From assembly GCF_014946725.1 (NCBI RefSeq), contig NZ_JACFXY010000011.1:62001-126000 (forward strand): a stretch of DNA of 64,000 bases, read 5' to 3'. This stretch comes from Mixta mediterraneensis. Lineage in GTDB: Bacteria > Pseudomonadota > Gammaproteobacteria > Enterobacterales > Enterobacteriaceae. The notes below the pieces were generated by a model that made no database searches, had not been told where the DNA came from, and saw nothing but the letters and a program-made list of their open reading frames with translations. The position numbers were made by a program, and so were the translations under genes. Shown piece after piece: positions 27,706 to 39,707 of this stretch; position 1 is the stretch's first letter; each line of letters begins with the position of its first letter.

Positions 27706-28412
27706 TGTTTCAGCAATGAATGATATTCTGCCTGCAGCCGATAGCGATAAACCGGCCTTCCCGTCGCACCGTAATGAATGGTAGTGAACAGAATATTTAT
27801 TTCGGCTAGCCAGATAAGATACTTACGGCAGGAAACGCGTGAAATATTCACTTCCATTGCCAGTTCAGCGGTAGAAAATTCGCTGCCCGGATGCGCGTCG
27901 ATCCACTGACATAACGTGCGCAGCGTTTGCGGCGTTAATCCCTTCGGCAGGCGTTTTTGCTCGTTTGTCGCCGGTGGATTACCGTGGATTAACTGATCAA
28001 GCTCCGCCTGTTGATAATACTGCTGGTTATTCATCTGTGTTCTTTTTTGCCGCCAGGTAGTTAAGGCTTCCTCAAAGCGGGAGAACTGGAAAGGTTTTAT
28101 CAGGTAATCGACCACGCCATAATTCAGTGAGGTTTTGATCGTGGCTGCATCAGCTGCAGATGAAATGATGATCACATCAACCGGGCGCTGCGAACGGCGT
28201 AATTCAGGCAGTAAATCCAGGCCGTTTTCTTGCTGCATATAAATATCCAGCAGAATAAGATCGACAGGCGGCTCGATGTGCATGAGTCGATCTTTCGCCT
28301 GTTGTAAGGTCGAAGCCGTCCCACAACAGATGAATCCTGCAATCTGGCCGATATAGCAGCGGTTTAGCTCCGCGACCATAGCATCATCGTCTACCACTAA
28401 TACGTTGATCAT
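27693..28412 (-). CDS. dcuR: C4-dicarboxylate response regulator DcuR
   Basis: This 239-residue response regulator of the CitB/DcuR group is nearly collinear with E. coli DcuR. The receiver domain has the acidic pair at VDDDAMV, the phosphorylated Asp in LILLDIYMQ (about residue 56), and the Lys in YLIKPF. The C-terminal DNA-binding domain contains LPKGLTPQTLRTLCQWIDAH and the helix-turn-helix EVNISRVSCRKYL. It overlaps dcuS by 4 bases, so the pair is translated together. It should activate the dicarboxylate genes nearby in response to fumarate, malate or succinate. Confidence 0.93.
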   Translation of the reverse strand: MINVLVVDDDAMVAELNRCYIGQIAGFICCGTASTLQQAKDRLMHIEPPVDLILLDIYMQQENGLDLLPELRRSQRPVDVIIISSAADAATIKTSLNYGVVDYLIKPFQFSRFEEALTTWRQKRTQMNNQQYYQQAELDQLIHGNPPATNEQKRLPKGLTPQTLRTLCQWIDAHPGSEFSTAELAMEVNISRVSCRKYLIWLAEINILFTTIHYGATGRPVYRYRLQAEYHSLLKHYCQ

Positions 28413-30040
28413 GAAACTTTATTTCCTTTATCCCACGGGAGTTGTACAAAAAACTGGGTATACACGCCCGGTTCTGACTCGACGCTGATATTTCCGCCAA
28501 GGCTTTCTGTTTGCTGTTTGACCAAAAACAAGCCTACGCCACGCTCATTGCCTTTTGACGAAAAACCTTTCTCAAATATTGCCGTCTCCAGCTCAGGAGG
28601 AATGCCCGGTCCATCATCACTGATTTCACAAGACAACCAGCCGTTCTGATAATGCAACAGGACATGCATTTCGCCTTCTTGCTGTTGATCCAGCGCCTCC
28701 AGCGCATTCTCTATCAAATTTCCTAGCACGGTAATCAGCGCTGCAATCTGCTGTTCACTGCCGCTATCAGGCAAATAACTGGCATCGCTGAGCATTAACC
28801 GATGTCCGTGATCTGTGGCCCGATTGATTTTGCTTAATAAAAAGCCTGCTATTACCGGCGATTTAATACGCTGCAAGAGCGAACCAATTTCCGTTTGGTA
28901 GTTATTTGCAGTTTTTAAAATATACGCTTCCATTTGTGCATAATTTTTCATATGCAGCAGGCCAAGAATAACGTGCAGCTTGTTCATGAATTCATGGGAG
29001 CGCTCTCGTAGCGCGTCAACATAGCTTACCATGCCATCCAGACGTTGCATTAGCTGGCTGATTTCGGTCTTATCACGAAAGGTACAGACTGCGCCGATAA
29101 TACGTTCCCGGCTGCGAACCGGTACGGTGTTACTTATCATGACGCGGCCACGCACGTTTAATTCTTCGTCCTGCCAGGCTCTGCCGTCATGCAGCGCTTC
29201 GCGCAGGTGGCTCAACATTAAGGAGTTATCTGGAATGCGATCGCCGCTCAGTGGTGCTTCCATAGCCGTCTCACGTAGCAACTGTTGCGCGGCTTTATTG
29301 ATGAGCGTGACGCGTGCCTGCTCATCAACCGCAATTACGCCTTCTTTAATTGAATCAAGAATCGCTTGTCGCTGTTCAAACAAACTGGAAATCTCATGCG
29401 GCTCCAGCCCAAGCAAAATACGTTTCAAACGTTTAACCAGAATCAGTACGCCCAGCAATCCAATCGATCCGCCCAGCAGAACGGTCCAGAAAATATTCCA
29501 GCGACTTTTATTGCTCTGCGCGATGACATCGCTAAGCGAAATACCAATTGCCACCACACCGATTTGCTGATGCTGTGCGTTATACACCGGCGTGAATACG
29601 CGTAACGCTTCAACTAGCGTACCGTGGTTTACCGCAATGTTTTCATGTCCGTCCAGGGCGGGAAGCAGGTCATCACCGATAAAATGTTTATTAATTAAAT
29701 CCGCATTAGGATGAGAATGACGCATACCTTTCATGTCAGTCACAACCACAAACAGTAAATCGTTACGTCTCTGGACAGCCTGGGCAATCGGTTGAGTCAG
29801 TGCGTCGTTATCGGCCAGGGCCAGACCGCGCTGTATCTGCGGATCGTCAGCCAGCGTTCGTGCAACAGCAAGCGCCTTATCTTTGACGTGTGATCGGGTG
29901 AAATCATCAATCTGGATAAAATATAAAAGATGAACGCTAAGCAGCACGGTAAAAATGACCGCCACCATCATGAGCGTCGTTAGTGTGCTGAGTTTCATTG
30001 GGCGCTTACGTCCCGGTTTTTGCTGCTGAGATGCGTTCAT
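28409..30040 (-). CDS. dcuS: C4-dicarboxylate sensor histidine kinase DcuS
   Basis: This 543-residue inner-membrane kinase has a first transmembrane helix around residues 20-42, a periplasmic PAS-like sensor domain (about 45-180, with the ligand-type residues RRNDLLFVVV and GMRHSHP), a second membrane helix near 185-203, a cytosolic PAS domain (222-325) and the kinase core. The phosphoacceptor His is in LRERSHEFMNKLHVILG, and the ATP site includes NLIENALEAL and DDGPGIP. This is the DcuS layout and length. It is divergent from mqo and cotranscribed with dcuR. Confidence 0.92.
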   Translation of the reverse strand: MNASQQQKPGRKRPMKLSTLTTLMMVAVIFTVLLSVHLLYFIQIDDFTRSHVKDKALAVARTLADDPQIQRGLALADNDALTQPIAQAVQRRNDLLFVVVTDMKGMRHSHPNADLINKHFIGDDLLPALDGHENIAVNHGTLVEALRVFTPVYNAQHQQIGVVAIGISLSDVIAQSNKSRWNIFWTVLLGGSIGLLGVLILVKRLKRILLGLEPHEISSLFEQRQAILDSIKEGVIAVDEQARVTLINKAAQQLLRETAMEAPLSGDRIPDNSLMLSHLREALHDGRAWQDEELNVRGRVMISNTVPVRSRERIIGAVCTFRDKTEISQLMQRLDGMVSYVDALRERSHEFMNKLHVILGLLHMKNYAQMEAYILKTANNYQTEIGSLLQRIKSPVIAGFLLSKINRATDHGHRLMLSDASYLPDSGSEQQIAALITVLGNLIENALEALDQQQEGEMHVLLHYQNGWLSCEISDDGPGIPPELETAIFEKGFSSKGNERGVGLFLVKQQTESLGGNISVESEPGVYTQFFVQLPWDKGNKVS

Positions 30041-30307
30041 TGAGAGACTTCAAAATAGATTTGGGCAGGTATTTATACGTTGAGAAACATACGCTACGTT
30101 GTTGCTTCCGTATAGTTTTGATTCGCGCTTTTAAAGCGCCAGAGTTCCGCTTAAAAACTAACTTTCTGACACTATTGCACATTATTTTGTAACTAAAGAA
30201 ACAATTGGTATTTTTTTTTAATTAATTAACTAAAAATAAATCAACTAATAAATAACAATAATTTAAAGTTGACCATCATTTTTTAACCAAGATTACGATT
30301 GTATTGA

Positions 30308-31972
30308 ATGCCAGCTATGATTAAATCAACAAAAGTCCTGCCCTCGCTTTCCCTTTTAGCTTTATTAGTGACCTCTGTAACGCATGCCGCAAGCTCCTCA
30401 GAAAAAGCGGATGTTCTGCTGATAGGCGGTGGCATCATGAGCGCCTCTTTAGGCACGTGGCTAGAAGAACTTCAGCCTGACTGGAAACAGATTATGGTTG
30501 AAAAACTCGACGGCGTCGCGCTTGAATCATCGAATGGCTGGAATAATGCCGGCACTGGCCACTCTGCAAATATGGAACTGAACTACACGCCTGAACGTGC
30601 AGACGGCTCAATTGATGTCACCAAGGCGCTGGCAATCAACGAAGCGTTTATGATCTCGCGCCAATTCTGGACGGCGCAGGTTAAGCGCGGCGTACTGACT
30701 AATCCACATGCTTTCATTAACTCCACGGCGCACATGAGTTTTGTCTGGGGTGATAAAAATGTGGCTTACCTGACGAAGCGTTATGAAGCGCTGCAAAAGA
30801 CCGTTCTGTTCCAGGGCATGAAATTCTCTACCGATCACAAGCAGATCGAGCAATGGTCACCGTTAATCATGGAGGGCCGCGATCCGCAGCAGAAGGTTGC
30901 CGCAACCTGGACGCCAGTAGGCACCGACGTTAACTATGGTGAAATTACGCGTCAGTTAATTGGTAGCCTGAAGAAGCATGATAACTTCAGGCTGGAAACC
31001 TCTTCTGAAGCCACCGATTTCAAACGTAACAGCGACAATTCCTGGCACGTTATCATCAAGGATGCCAGAAGCGGTAAAGAGCGTGCTGTAGACGCCAAAT
31101 ACGTCTTTATTGGTGCAGGCGGCGGGGCGCTTAAACTGCTGCAAAAAACCGGCATCCCGGAAGCAGACAATTACGCGGGCTTCCCCGTTGGTGGTTCGTT
31201 CCTTGTAACAGAAAACCCGGCGCTCGCGAATCGCCACAAACAGAAGGTATATGGTCAGGCTTCTGTCGGTGCGCCACCAATGTCCGTTCCGCATCTGGAC
31301 TCGCGCTATCTTGATGGCAAACAAGTCGTGCTGTTTGGGCCGTTTGCGACGTTCTCTACCAAATTCCTTAAAAATGGGTCGCTGTTTGATTTGTTGAGCA
31401 CGACGACGACTAAAAATGTTGTACCGATGACGCATGTCGGTCTGGATAACTTCGACCTGGTCAAATACCTGATCGGTCAGGTGATGTTAAGTGACGATGA
31501 TCGCTTCGCAGCGTTGAAAGAATATTATCCAAACGCCAGAAAAGAGGACTGGAAACTGATTCAGGCGGGTCAACGTGTTCAGATCATCAAAAAAGATGAA
31601 GCGAAGGGCGGCGTGCTGAAGCTGGGCACCGAAATCGTTATCGATCAGCAAAAAACCGTGGCGGCTTTATTGGGTGCCTCACCGGGTGCATCTACGGCCG
31701 CACCTATTGCGCTGAATGTGATACAGGCGCTATTTCCAGAGCAGTTCAAAACGCCAGAATGGCAGGAAAAAGTGCACAAATTTGTACCGAGCTACGGTAA
31801 GAAACTGAACGATGACGCCGCGTTGGCACAGCAAGTTTGGGATGACACCGCAGCCACGCTGCAACTGACCAGGCCGCCAGTCATCAACATGGCTGGTAAA
31901 GCGGCTGACGCACCGGCTGCTCAACCGCAGCAGCAGAAAGCGGCAGAAACACAGCACGATATGGCACTGTAA
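30308..31972 (+). CDS. mqo: Malate:quinone oxidoreductase
   Basis: This 554-residue membrane-associated FAD enzyme oxidises malate to oxaloacetate and passes electrons to quinone. FAD-binding [16 protein letters not shown] comes near residue 40, followed by [22 protein letters not shown], a strong Mqo signature. [16 protein letters not shown] lies near residue 457. The N-terminal 28 residues form a hydrophobic signal-like segment ending THA, as in E. coli Mqo. The C-terminal tail is rich in Ala and Gln. It is divergent from dcuSR and beside the C4-dicarboxylate cluster, so the malate theme continues, but here for aerobic use. A strong terminator follows. Confidence 0.93.
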   Translation: MPAMIKSTKVLPSLSLLALLVTSVTHAASSSEKADVLLIGGGIMSASLGTWLEELQPDWKQIMVEKLDGVALESSNGWNNAGTGHSANMELNYTPERADGSIDVTKALAINEAFMISRQFWTAQVKRGVLTNPHAFINSTAHMSFVWGDKNVAYLTKRYEALQKTVLFQGMKFSTDHKQIEQWSPLIMEGRDPQQKVAATWTPVGTDVNYGEITRQLIGSLKKHDNFRLETSSEATDFKRNSDNSWHVIIKDARSGKERAVDAKYVFIGAGGGALKLLQKTGIPEADNYAGFPVGGSFLVTENPALANRHKQKVYGQASVGAPPMSVPHLDSRYLDGKQVVLFGPFATFSTKFLKNGSLFDLLSTTTTKNVVPMTHVGLDNFDLVKYLIGQVMLSDDDRFAALKEYYPNARKEDWKLIQAGQRVQIIKKDEAKGGVLKLGTEIVIDQQKTVAALLGASPGASTAAPIALNVIQALFPEQFKTPEWQEKVHKFVPSYGKKLNDDAALAQQVWDDTAATLQLTRPPVINMAGKAADAPAAQPQQQKAAETQHDMAL

Positions 31973-31982
31973 GAGAGCCGGT

Positions 31983-32021
31983 AAAAAGCCCCGCCGCCTG
32001 TTTCGGCTACGGGGCTTTTTT
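31983..32021 (+). terminator. Rho-independent terminator of mqo
   Basis: AAAAAGCCCCG and CGGGGCTTTTTT form an 11-base stem with a 16-base loop, starting 11 bases after the mqo stop. A- and T-runs on both sides make it usable in both directions. Confidence 0.92.
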
Positions 32022-32036
32022 GGATCTGTATCCGGG

Positions 32037-32331
32037 TTAATTTTTATCCCCGCGCCAGTTTGACCAGGGATTATCGGCCGGGGTATCGATTTCCTCCGAT
32101 TCAGGCAGTGGCTGCTCTAATGACGCTAAATACAGTGCTTCTACTTCAGCTCTTGCCCCAGGGCGTACGCCGCAAAAACTTCAGGCTGGATTTCACACTC
32201 GGATCGCTTTTAAAACAGTTAATATTGATTCGCTTGCTCAGTTCAACCCAACCGTAGCGGGAAACCAGGCTGTTTACCTGCATCTCCAGCGTGACGCCAT
32301 GCAAAGGATCTTTTGAAGTATGAGATGTCAT
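32037..32331 (-). pseudogene. DUF2132 (VF530-family) small protein with single-base frameshift
   Basis: The protein begins [19 protein letters not shown] and continues with [19 protein letters not shown], the VF530/DUF2132 signature of small helical proteins of unknown role. Right after RTPW the sequence reads TGGGGCAAGAG; removing one G restores [18 protein letters not shown] and a normal end at 32037, giving about 97 residues. As read, the product stops after 61 residues at 32146. The insertion is in a run of four G. It could be a real mutation or a base-calling error. Confidence 0.8.
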
Positions 32332-32464
32332 GGATTACCTGACCCTGTCAGAAAATTTTGCACACCCTAACGGGCAGAGCGCGGATGTGCAAGATTTACG
32401 ATGCGTGTAATTAGGCTTGCTGTTTTATTTTGGCAGCAACGCTGGCACGCGTTGACCACCAGCA

Positions 32465-32470
32465 CATCAA
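32465..32470. repeat. Left copy of IS21 target duplication
   Basis: CATCAA here is repeated at 34432-34437 directly after the right end of the element. Joining the flanks through one copy restores the yddG reading, which confirms that this is the target site duplication. Confidence 0.85.
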
Positions 32471-32555
32471 TGTCGCTACCGATGTAAAACTGGCCCACCT
32501 GCCGATGTAAATCTGACCCACCTAGGGTAAAAATGGCAGTTTTAAGGCACTGCCA

Positions 32556-34369
<1,814 letters not shown>

Positions 34370-34431
34370 TTCAAAGGGGGTGGGTCAGTTTTACTTTGGC
34401 AGGGTGGGTCAGAATTCGATCGGTATTGACA

Positions 34432-34437
34432 CATCAA
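34432..34437. repeat. Right copy of IS21 target duplication
   Basis: CATCAA matches the sequence at 32465-32470 on the other side of the element; the yddG coding sequence resumes here on the minus strand. Confidence 0.85.
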
Positions 34438-35476
34438 CGAGCCCAGGCTGACCATTGCCGCGCCTTGCCAAAAGGAAACGGTTTAGCGCTGAGCCTAATA
34501 TTAAGGCGGCCAGCAGAGCGGAAATAACCGGAATGAAGTAGGACGCCGTTGCCAGAATGGTAACGTTGCCATGTAAAATGCCGGTATTCCAGGCGGCATA
34601 GCCACAGCCCATGGCACAGGCAGCAAGTATTAAACTGATTATTACCTGCAGATTAATATTAAATAGCGGCTGCGGTGCAGAAAGATATTTAATCCATAAC
34701 GTCAATGCGGTCAGCATAAAAAATAGTGTGATGCCATTACAGCCTTGTGCAGTTTTCTTTGTGAAGACGCAATAAATGGCCCAGATGATCGCACCAGTCA
34801 AGGCCAGGCCATAACTTAGCGGGTTGCTATAAAGGTTTGCCACAATCTGGCTAAAGGAAAAACCCTCGTCACCGCCCAACACCATGCCTATACCGGCAAG
34901 TGATAACAGCAGCCCTGGAATAATGATGAGGCTGGTTTTCTGTCTGTTGACGAGCACCGACAACACGATGGTCAAGCCGGGCCAGAGATAATTCACCATC
35001 CCGACTTCAATCGCCTGCGTGCTGGTATTGGCAAAACCCAGCGATAGCGAAAGGCACAACTCATAACAGACAAACAGCACGCTTCCGATGATTAAATAAC
35101 GGCGTGGGAAGGTTTTAATTTTGGGGAAGCCAACAGTCAACAGCAACAGCAGGGAACTCAGCGTATAAATCAGTGCTGCACCGCCGATGGCACCGAATCC
35201 CTCGCTTACGCTACGGATCAGCCCAACAATCGCGCTCCAGAGAACGATAGCGATCAAGCCCATCAGGGTGGCCTTTTTTTGTGTCATTTCACCAAAACCT
35301 CTTACTAAAAATCGATCGTAGCAGAGTCATAACCGGCTAAAAATCGTGTCACAGGATGAAGCGTATGCAGCAGGCTGTAAACAGAATCTGATTTGTCGTG
35401 ATGTAAAAATGTATGCGATCAGGGTGAGCAGGCAGGAAAACAGGGCTGCCGCATTTAGCCGTATTAGCCGTAAGAG

Positions 35477-35509
35477 AAAAGGCCGATAACTTAACGTCAT
35501 CGGCCTTTT
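35477..35509 (-). terminator. Terminator after ddc
   Basis: AAAAGGCCGAT (35477-35487) and ATCGGCCTTTT (35499-35509) form an 11-base stem with an 11-base loop, 24 bases beyond the ddc stop on the minus strand. T-rich sequence follows on both strands. Confidence 0.85.
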
Positions 35510-35532
35510 ATTGCGCTGCAATTCAGTAGGGA

Positions 35533-37005
35533 TTATACGTTCTGCAATTGCTCTGCGGTTTTCTCAACCAGAGCCAGCAGCAGCTGAATGTCTTTCAGCG
35601 TCACGGTGGGGTTCAGTAACGTCATTTTCAGGCAAGTTACGCCATCAAATTCGGTTACACCCACATTAGCGCGACCGGATGCCAACAGCGCATCGCCGAT
35701 TTGCTGGTTCAGCAATGCTACCGTTGCATTATCTGCGGTTGCCAGCGAAGCCGGACGATAACGGAACAGCACGCTTGCCAGTTGTGGCTCCATCACCAGT
35801 TCCAGTGATGCTTGCTCAGACACGTAGTGTGCAACCTGTTTCGCCAGTGTCACACCGTGATCGATAATCTCGGCATACTGCTTTTGCCCCAGCGCTTCCA
35901 GACCCATCCACAGTTTTAAGGCATCAAAACGGCGAGTCGTCTGCAATGATTTGGAAACCAGGTTAGGCACGCCTTGTGCTTCATCAAACTCAGAGTTGAG
36001 ATAAGCCGCCTGATAGCGCATTAACTCATAGTGTCGCGCTTCTTTTAGCAGGAAGGCACCGCAGCTGATGGTCTGGAAAAACTGCTTGTGGAAGTCCAGC
36101 GTAATAGAGTCCACCAGTTCAATGCCGTCCAGATAATCGCGATACTTTTCAGAAAGCAGCAGCGCACCACCCCAAGCCGCATCCACATGAACCCAAATAT
36201 TGTGTTCAGCAGCCAGCGTGACAATGTCACGCAGCGGGTCGATGGCACCTGCATCAGTGGTGCCTGCGGTTGCAACGATTGCCAACACCTGCTCGCCATT
36301 GGTTTTTGCCAGCGCCAGTTTGTCAGCTAAATCGTTCACATCCATACGCGCAAAACGGTCGGTTTTTACCAGCGTGACGGACTGATAACCGAGGCCCAGC
36401 AGTGCCATATTCTTTTGCACTGAGAAATGGGCATTTTCAGAACAGAATACTTTGATTTTACGCAGGTCACCCGTCAGCCCTTCTTGCTGAATAGAGTGAC
36501 CCTGGCGCGCAAAAAAGGCGTCACGCGCCAGCATTAACCCCATCAGATTGCTCTGCGTGCCACCGCTGGTGAAAACACCGGCATCGCCCGGCTGATAACC
36601 CACCTGAGTGCGTAGCCATTCAATGAGCTTCATCTCAATGATGGTGGCTGATGGACTTTGATCCCAGGAATCCATGCTCTGGTTGGTGGCATTAATCATC
36701 ACCTCTGCGGCCTGGCTCACTACCAGGCTTGGGCAATGTAAATGTGCCACGCATTGTGGGTGATGCACCGACAGACTGTCTTTCAGGAAGTATTCAATCG
36801 CACGCTCAATAGCGGCCTGGTTGCCCAGCCCTTGCGGATTGAAATCCAGCGTAATGCGTTCACGCAGTTCAGCAACCGTTTTCCCCTGATACATCTCAGG
36901 CTGTTGCAACCACTTCACCACGGCCTGGCTGCTTTGCTCAATGGCTTGCTGGTACGCTTCGGTACTCTGTGCTGAGGCAGCCAGAATAGGATTTAACCGG
37001 GACAT
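35533..37005 (-). CDS. ddc: L-2,4-diaminobutyrate decarboxylase
   Basis: This 490-residue PLP enzyme of decarboxylase group II converts L-2,4-diaminobutyrate to 1,3-diaminopropane. HPQCVAHLHCPSLVVSQAAE, GVFTSGGTQSNLMGLMLAR and VDAAWGGALLLSEKYR are family signatures; the PLP Lys is in SITLDFHKQFFQ (DFHK). I chose the ATG at 37005 because GGAG sits 8 bases upstream and the family starts MSRLNPILAAS; an ATG at 37023 overlapping the dat stop is possible but has no ribosome site. It forms a two-gene operon with dat for 1,3-diaminopropane synthesis. Confidence 0.92.
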   Translation of the reverse strand: MSRLNPILAASAQSTEAYQQAIEQSSQAVVKWLQQPEMYQGKTVAELRERITLDFNPQGLGNQAAIERAIEYFLKDSLSVHHPQCVAHLHCPSLVVSQAAEVMINATNQSMDSWDQSPSATIIEMKLIEWLRTQVGYQPGDAGVFTSGGTQSNLMGLMLARDAFFARQGHSIQQEGLTGDLRKIKVFCSENAHFSVQKNMALLGLGYQSVTLVKTDRFARMDVNDLADKLALAKTNGEQVLAIVATAGTTDAGAIDPLRDIVTLAAEHNIWVHVDAAWGGALLLSEKYRDYLDGIELVDSITLDFHKQFFQTISCGAFLLKEARHYELMRYQAAYLNSEFDEAQGVPNLVSKSLQTTRRFDALKLWMGLEALGQKQYAEIIDHGVTLAKQVAHYVSEQASLELVMEPQLASVLFRYRPASLATADNATVALLNQQIGDALLASGRANVGVTEFDGVTCLKMTLLNPTVTLKDIQLLLALVEKTAEQLQNV

Positions 37006-37019
37006 CGCATCTACTCCAC

Positions 37020-38402
37020 TCATACCGGTTTAACGCCAGCAGACAGTAGGGCGTTTTCAAATTTATCGATAAACATATCCAGCTCTGCATTGGTGATTAG
37101 AAGCGAAGGCAGCAAGCGCAAAACGCTTCCGTGGCGTCCGCCACGTTCAAGGATCAGGCCATTCTCGAAACATTTTTTCTGTATTAATGCAGACAGTTCG
37201 CCGTCAGCCGGGAAGCAACCCATAGGGTCCTGCGCTTCGTTTGCTTTGACGATCTCAATGCCGATCATCAAGCCCAGACCACGCACGTTGCCGAGCACCG
37301 GATAACGTTTTTGCAACCCAGCCAGTTTGGCTTTCAGCCACTCGCCTTGATCGGCAACTTTTCCAGCAATATTGTTATCTTTCAGATAACGCAGCGTCGT
37401 CAGGCCGGTAGCCATTGCCAACTGGTTGCCACGGAATGTACCGGTATGATGGCCCGGCTCCCAGGCATCAAACTGCTTTTTGATACCCAATACCGCTAAC
37501 GGCAAGCCACCGCCGACCGCTTTTGACATCACAATAATGTCTGGCTCAATACCCGCGTGTTCAAAGGCGAAGAATTTACCGGTGCGCGCAAAGCCCGCCT
37601 GGACTTCATCGATAATCAACAGGATGCCATGTTCCTGTGTGACTTTGCGAATGCGCTGCAGCCATTCAGCGGGGGCCGGGTTCACACCGCCTTCGCCCTG
37701 AACCGCTTCCAGAATCACAGCAGCAGGTTTACGCACGCCGCTTTCAACGTCGTTGATCAGATTTTCGAAGTAATAGGTCAGGGCTTTTACACCGGCATCG
37801 CCGCCAATACCCAATGGACAGCGGTACAGATGCGGATAAGGCATAAACTGCACTTCCGGCATCATGCCATTGACCGCTTCTTTTGGTGACAGATTACCCG
37901 TTACCGACAATGCGCCGTGGGTCATGCCATGATAGCCGCCGGAAAAGCTGATAACGCCCGTGCGGCCGGTATGCTTTTTCGCCAGCTTCAGTGCCGCTTC
38001 AACTGCATCAGCGCCCGAAGGGCCAGTAAATTGCAGGCAATACTCTTTGCCCTGGCCTGGCAATAACGAAAGCAGATAAGCAGAAAACTCATCTTTTAAC
38101 GGTGTTGTTAAATCAAGTGTATGTAACGGCAAGCCGCTGGTAATGACATTTTGGATGCTTTGCAACACGTCAGGATGATTATGGCCCAGCGCTAATGTTC
38201 CTGCGCCTGCCAGACAATCAAGGTATTGCTTATTCTCAACGTCAGTAATCCACACGCCTTGTGCTTTGGCGATAGCTAATGGCAATTTACGAGGATAACT
38301 TCTGACGTTTGATTCAAACTCAGCCTGTCTGGCTAAATAAGTTTCGTTATTACGGTTTAATGAATGCGCATCTAAACTGTCAATACGGACTTTATCCGTC
38401 AT
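37020..38402 (-). CDS. dat: Diaminobutyrate--2-oxoglutarate aminotransferase
   Basis: This 460-residue class III PLP aminotransferase makes L-2,4-diaminobutyrate from aspartate semialdehyde and glutamate. Signatures are [38 protein letters not shown] and [22 protein letters not shown]; the PLP Lys lies in [18 protein letters not shown]. Two ATG codons are adjacent; the second (38402) has better spacing from the AGGAG. It precedes ddc closely, so the two genes act together to make 1,3-diaminopropane, a polyamine and possible siderophore building block. An IS1 copy lies 240 bases upstream and may affect the promoter. Confidence 0.92.
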   Translation of the reverse strand: MTDKVRIDSLDAHSLNRNNETYLARQAEFESNVRSYPRKLPLAIAKAQGVWITDVENKQYLDCLAGAGTLALGHNHPDVLQSIQNVITSGLPLHTLDLTTPLKDEFSAYLLSLLPGQGKEYCLQFTGPSGADAVEAALKLAKKHTGRTGVISFSGGYHGMTHGALSVTGNLSPKEAVNGMMPEVQFMPYPHLYRCPLGIGGDAGVKALTYYFENLINDVESGVRKPAAVILEAVQGEGGVNPAPAEWLQRIRKVTQEHGILLIIDEVQAGFARTGKFFAFEHAGIEPDIIVMSKAVGGGLPLAVLGIKKQFDAWEPGHHTGTFRGNQLAMATGLTTLRYLKDNNIAGKVADQGEWLKAKLAGLQKRYPVLGNVRGLGLMIGIEIVKANEAQDPMGCFPADGELSALIQKKCFENGLILERGGRHGSVLRLLPSLLITNAELDMFIDKFENALLSAGVKPV

Positions 38403-38631
38403 CATATCTCTCCTACAACCAAGCCATTACGTTATGTCTCAGTTGGTTAATTGAATAAAAAGTAAACCGATCATTAAAAAAACGCGGCCAATATAGGGCT
38501 TTTTAAGGTGGGACTCAATATTTAATTTTGTGTGGCTTAATTTTTAAGTTTTGTTTGATAATCAATGGGTTGATTGTTTTTTGACCGCGGAGGATGGCGT
38601 TTTTTTGTTACAAGATGATTAATAAAGCACA

Positions 38632-38645
38632 AAAAGCGCGCTTTT
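38632..38645. repeat. 14-base palindrome abutting IS1
   Basis: AAAAGCGCGCTTTT is a perfect 14-base palindrome that ends one base before the IS1 left end. It may be a target preference, an older operator upstream of dat, or chance. Confidence 0.5.
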
Positions 38646-38701
38646 CGGTAATGCTCCCAACTTACTGATTTAGTGTATGATGGTGATTTTGAGGTGCTTG
38701 C

Positions 38702-38977
38702 GTGGCTTCCATTTCCATCAGATGTCCTTCCTGCTCCGCTACTGAAGGCGTGGTGCGTAACGGCAAAAGCACTGCCGGACATCAGCGCTATCTCTGCTCT
38801 CATTGCCGTAAAACATGGCAACTACAGTTCACTTACACCGCCTCTCAGCCCGGTACGCACCAGACAATCATTGATATGGCCATGAATGGCGTCGGATGTC
38901 GCGCCAGTGCACGCATTATGGGCATTGGCCTCAACACGGTTTTACGTCACTTAAAAAACTCAGGCCGCAGTCGGTAA
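38702..38977 (+). CDS. insA: IS1 protein InsA
   Basis: This 91-residue InsA has the zinc-finger Cys pairs (CPSC and CSHC) followed by a helix-turn-helix, as in IS1. It is the inhibitor form; a -1 frameshift at the A6C motif (38953-38959) joins it to InsB to make the active transposase. It appears intact. Confidence 0.93.
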   Translation: MASISIRCPSCSATEGVVRNGKSTAGHQRYLCSHCRKTWQLQFTYTASQPGTHQTIIDMAMNGVGCRASARIMGIGLNTVLRHLKNSGRSR

Positions 38978-39399
38978 CCTCGCGCATACAACCGGGCAGT
39001 GATGTGATTGTCTGCGCTGAAATGGACGAACAGTGGGGCTACGTCGGTGCTAAATCACGTCAGCGCTGGCTGTTTTACGCGTATGACAGGATACGGAGGA
39101 CGGTTGTGGCACACGTCTTCGGTGAACGCACTCTGGCCACACTGGAGCGTCTTCTGAGCCTGCTGTCGGCCTTTGAGGTCGTGGTATGGATGACGGATGG
39201 CTGGCCGCTGTATGAATCACGCCTGAAGGGAAAGCTGCACGTTATCAGCAAGCGTTACACTCAGCGCATTGAGCGACATAACCTGAATCTGAGACAACAT
39301 CTGGCAAGGCTGGGACGGAAGTCACTGTCGTTCTCAAAATCGGTGGAGCTGCATGACAAGGTCATCGGACATTATCTGAACATAAAACACTATCAGTAA
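38896..39399 (+). CDS. insB: IS1 transposase part InsB
   Basis: This 167-residue frame carries the catalytic part of IS1 transposase: [48 protein letters not shown] and [13 protein letters not shown]. It is made as an InsA-InsB fusion through ribosomal slippage at the upstream A6C run. Length is that of a functional copy. Confidence 0.93.
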   Translation: MSRQCTHYGHWPQHGFTSLKKLRPQSVTSRIQPGSDVIVCAEMDEQWGYVGAKSRQRWLFYAYDRIRRTVVAHVFGERTLATLERLLSLLSAFEVVVWMTDGWPLYESRLKGKLHVISKRYTQRIERHNLNLRQHLARLGRKSLSFSKSVELHDKVIGHYLNIKHYQ

Positions 39400-39414
39400 G
39401 TTGGAGTCATTACC

Positions 39415-39707
39415 AAGGTTTGGCTCAAGTCATTTTAATAGTCATATTCATTCCTGTGCAACAAAATCCATAATCAGAAAATAACGACTTTATCGGCATG
39501 TCAAACCAGAGCTTTATATATTTTATAATGTACTTATTGAGACGCCATTAAGCTAAAACTATTTTATTTCAAATTATATATCATTCTGATAAGATGCCGC
39601 GCTTAATAAAAAATTATGCTTCCCTTACGAAACCATAACACATATACACTAAAGCAATTTAGCTATTTATGAGGGAAACGCTAAAATGTTGAGGAAATTT
39701 ACACCAA
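39415..39707. other. AT-rich region between IS1 and the acyltransferase
   Basis: I see no gene in this 293-base stretch. It is AT-rich and probably contains the promoter of the acyltransferase gene. Because IS1 lacks a target duplication, its left boundary is a rearrangement junction. Confidence 0.4.

Larger units (their letters stand above)
38647..39414 (+). mobile_element. IS1, no matching target duplication
   Basis: The element is exactly 768 bp, the canonical IS1 length, with ends GGTAATGCTCCCAACTTACT and the complement of GGTAATGACTCCAACTTACT. The 9 bases outside differ (GCGCTTTTC left, AAGGTTTGG right), so there is no target duplication. This suggests an IS1-mediated deletion, inversion or recombination between copies, and that the dat upstream region and the acyltransferase region were not originally adjacent. 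Confidence 0.93.

Noticed and set aside
38537..38821. Minus-strand frame across the IS1 left end
   Set aside because: It straddles the mobile element boundary and has no recognisable product.
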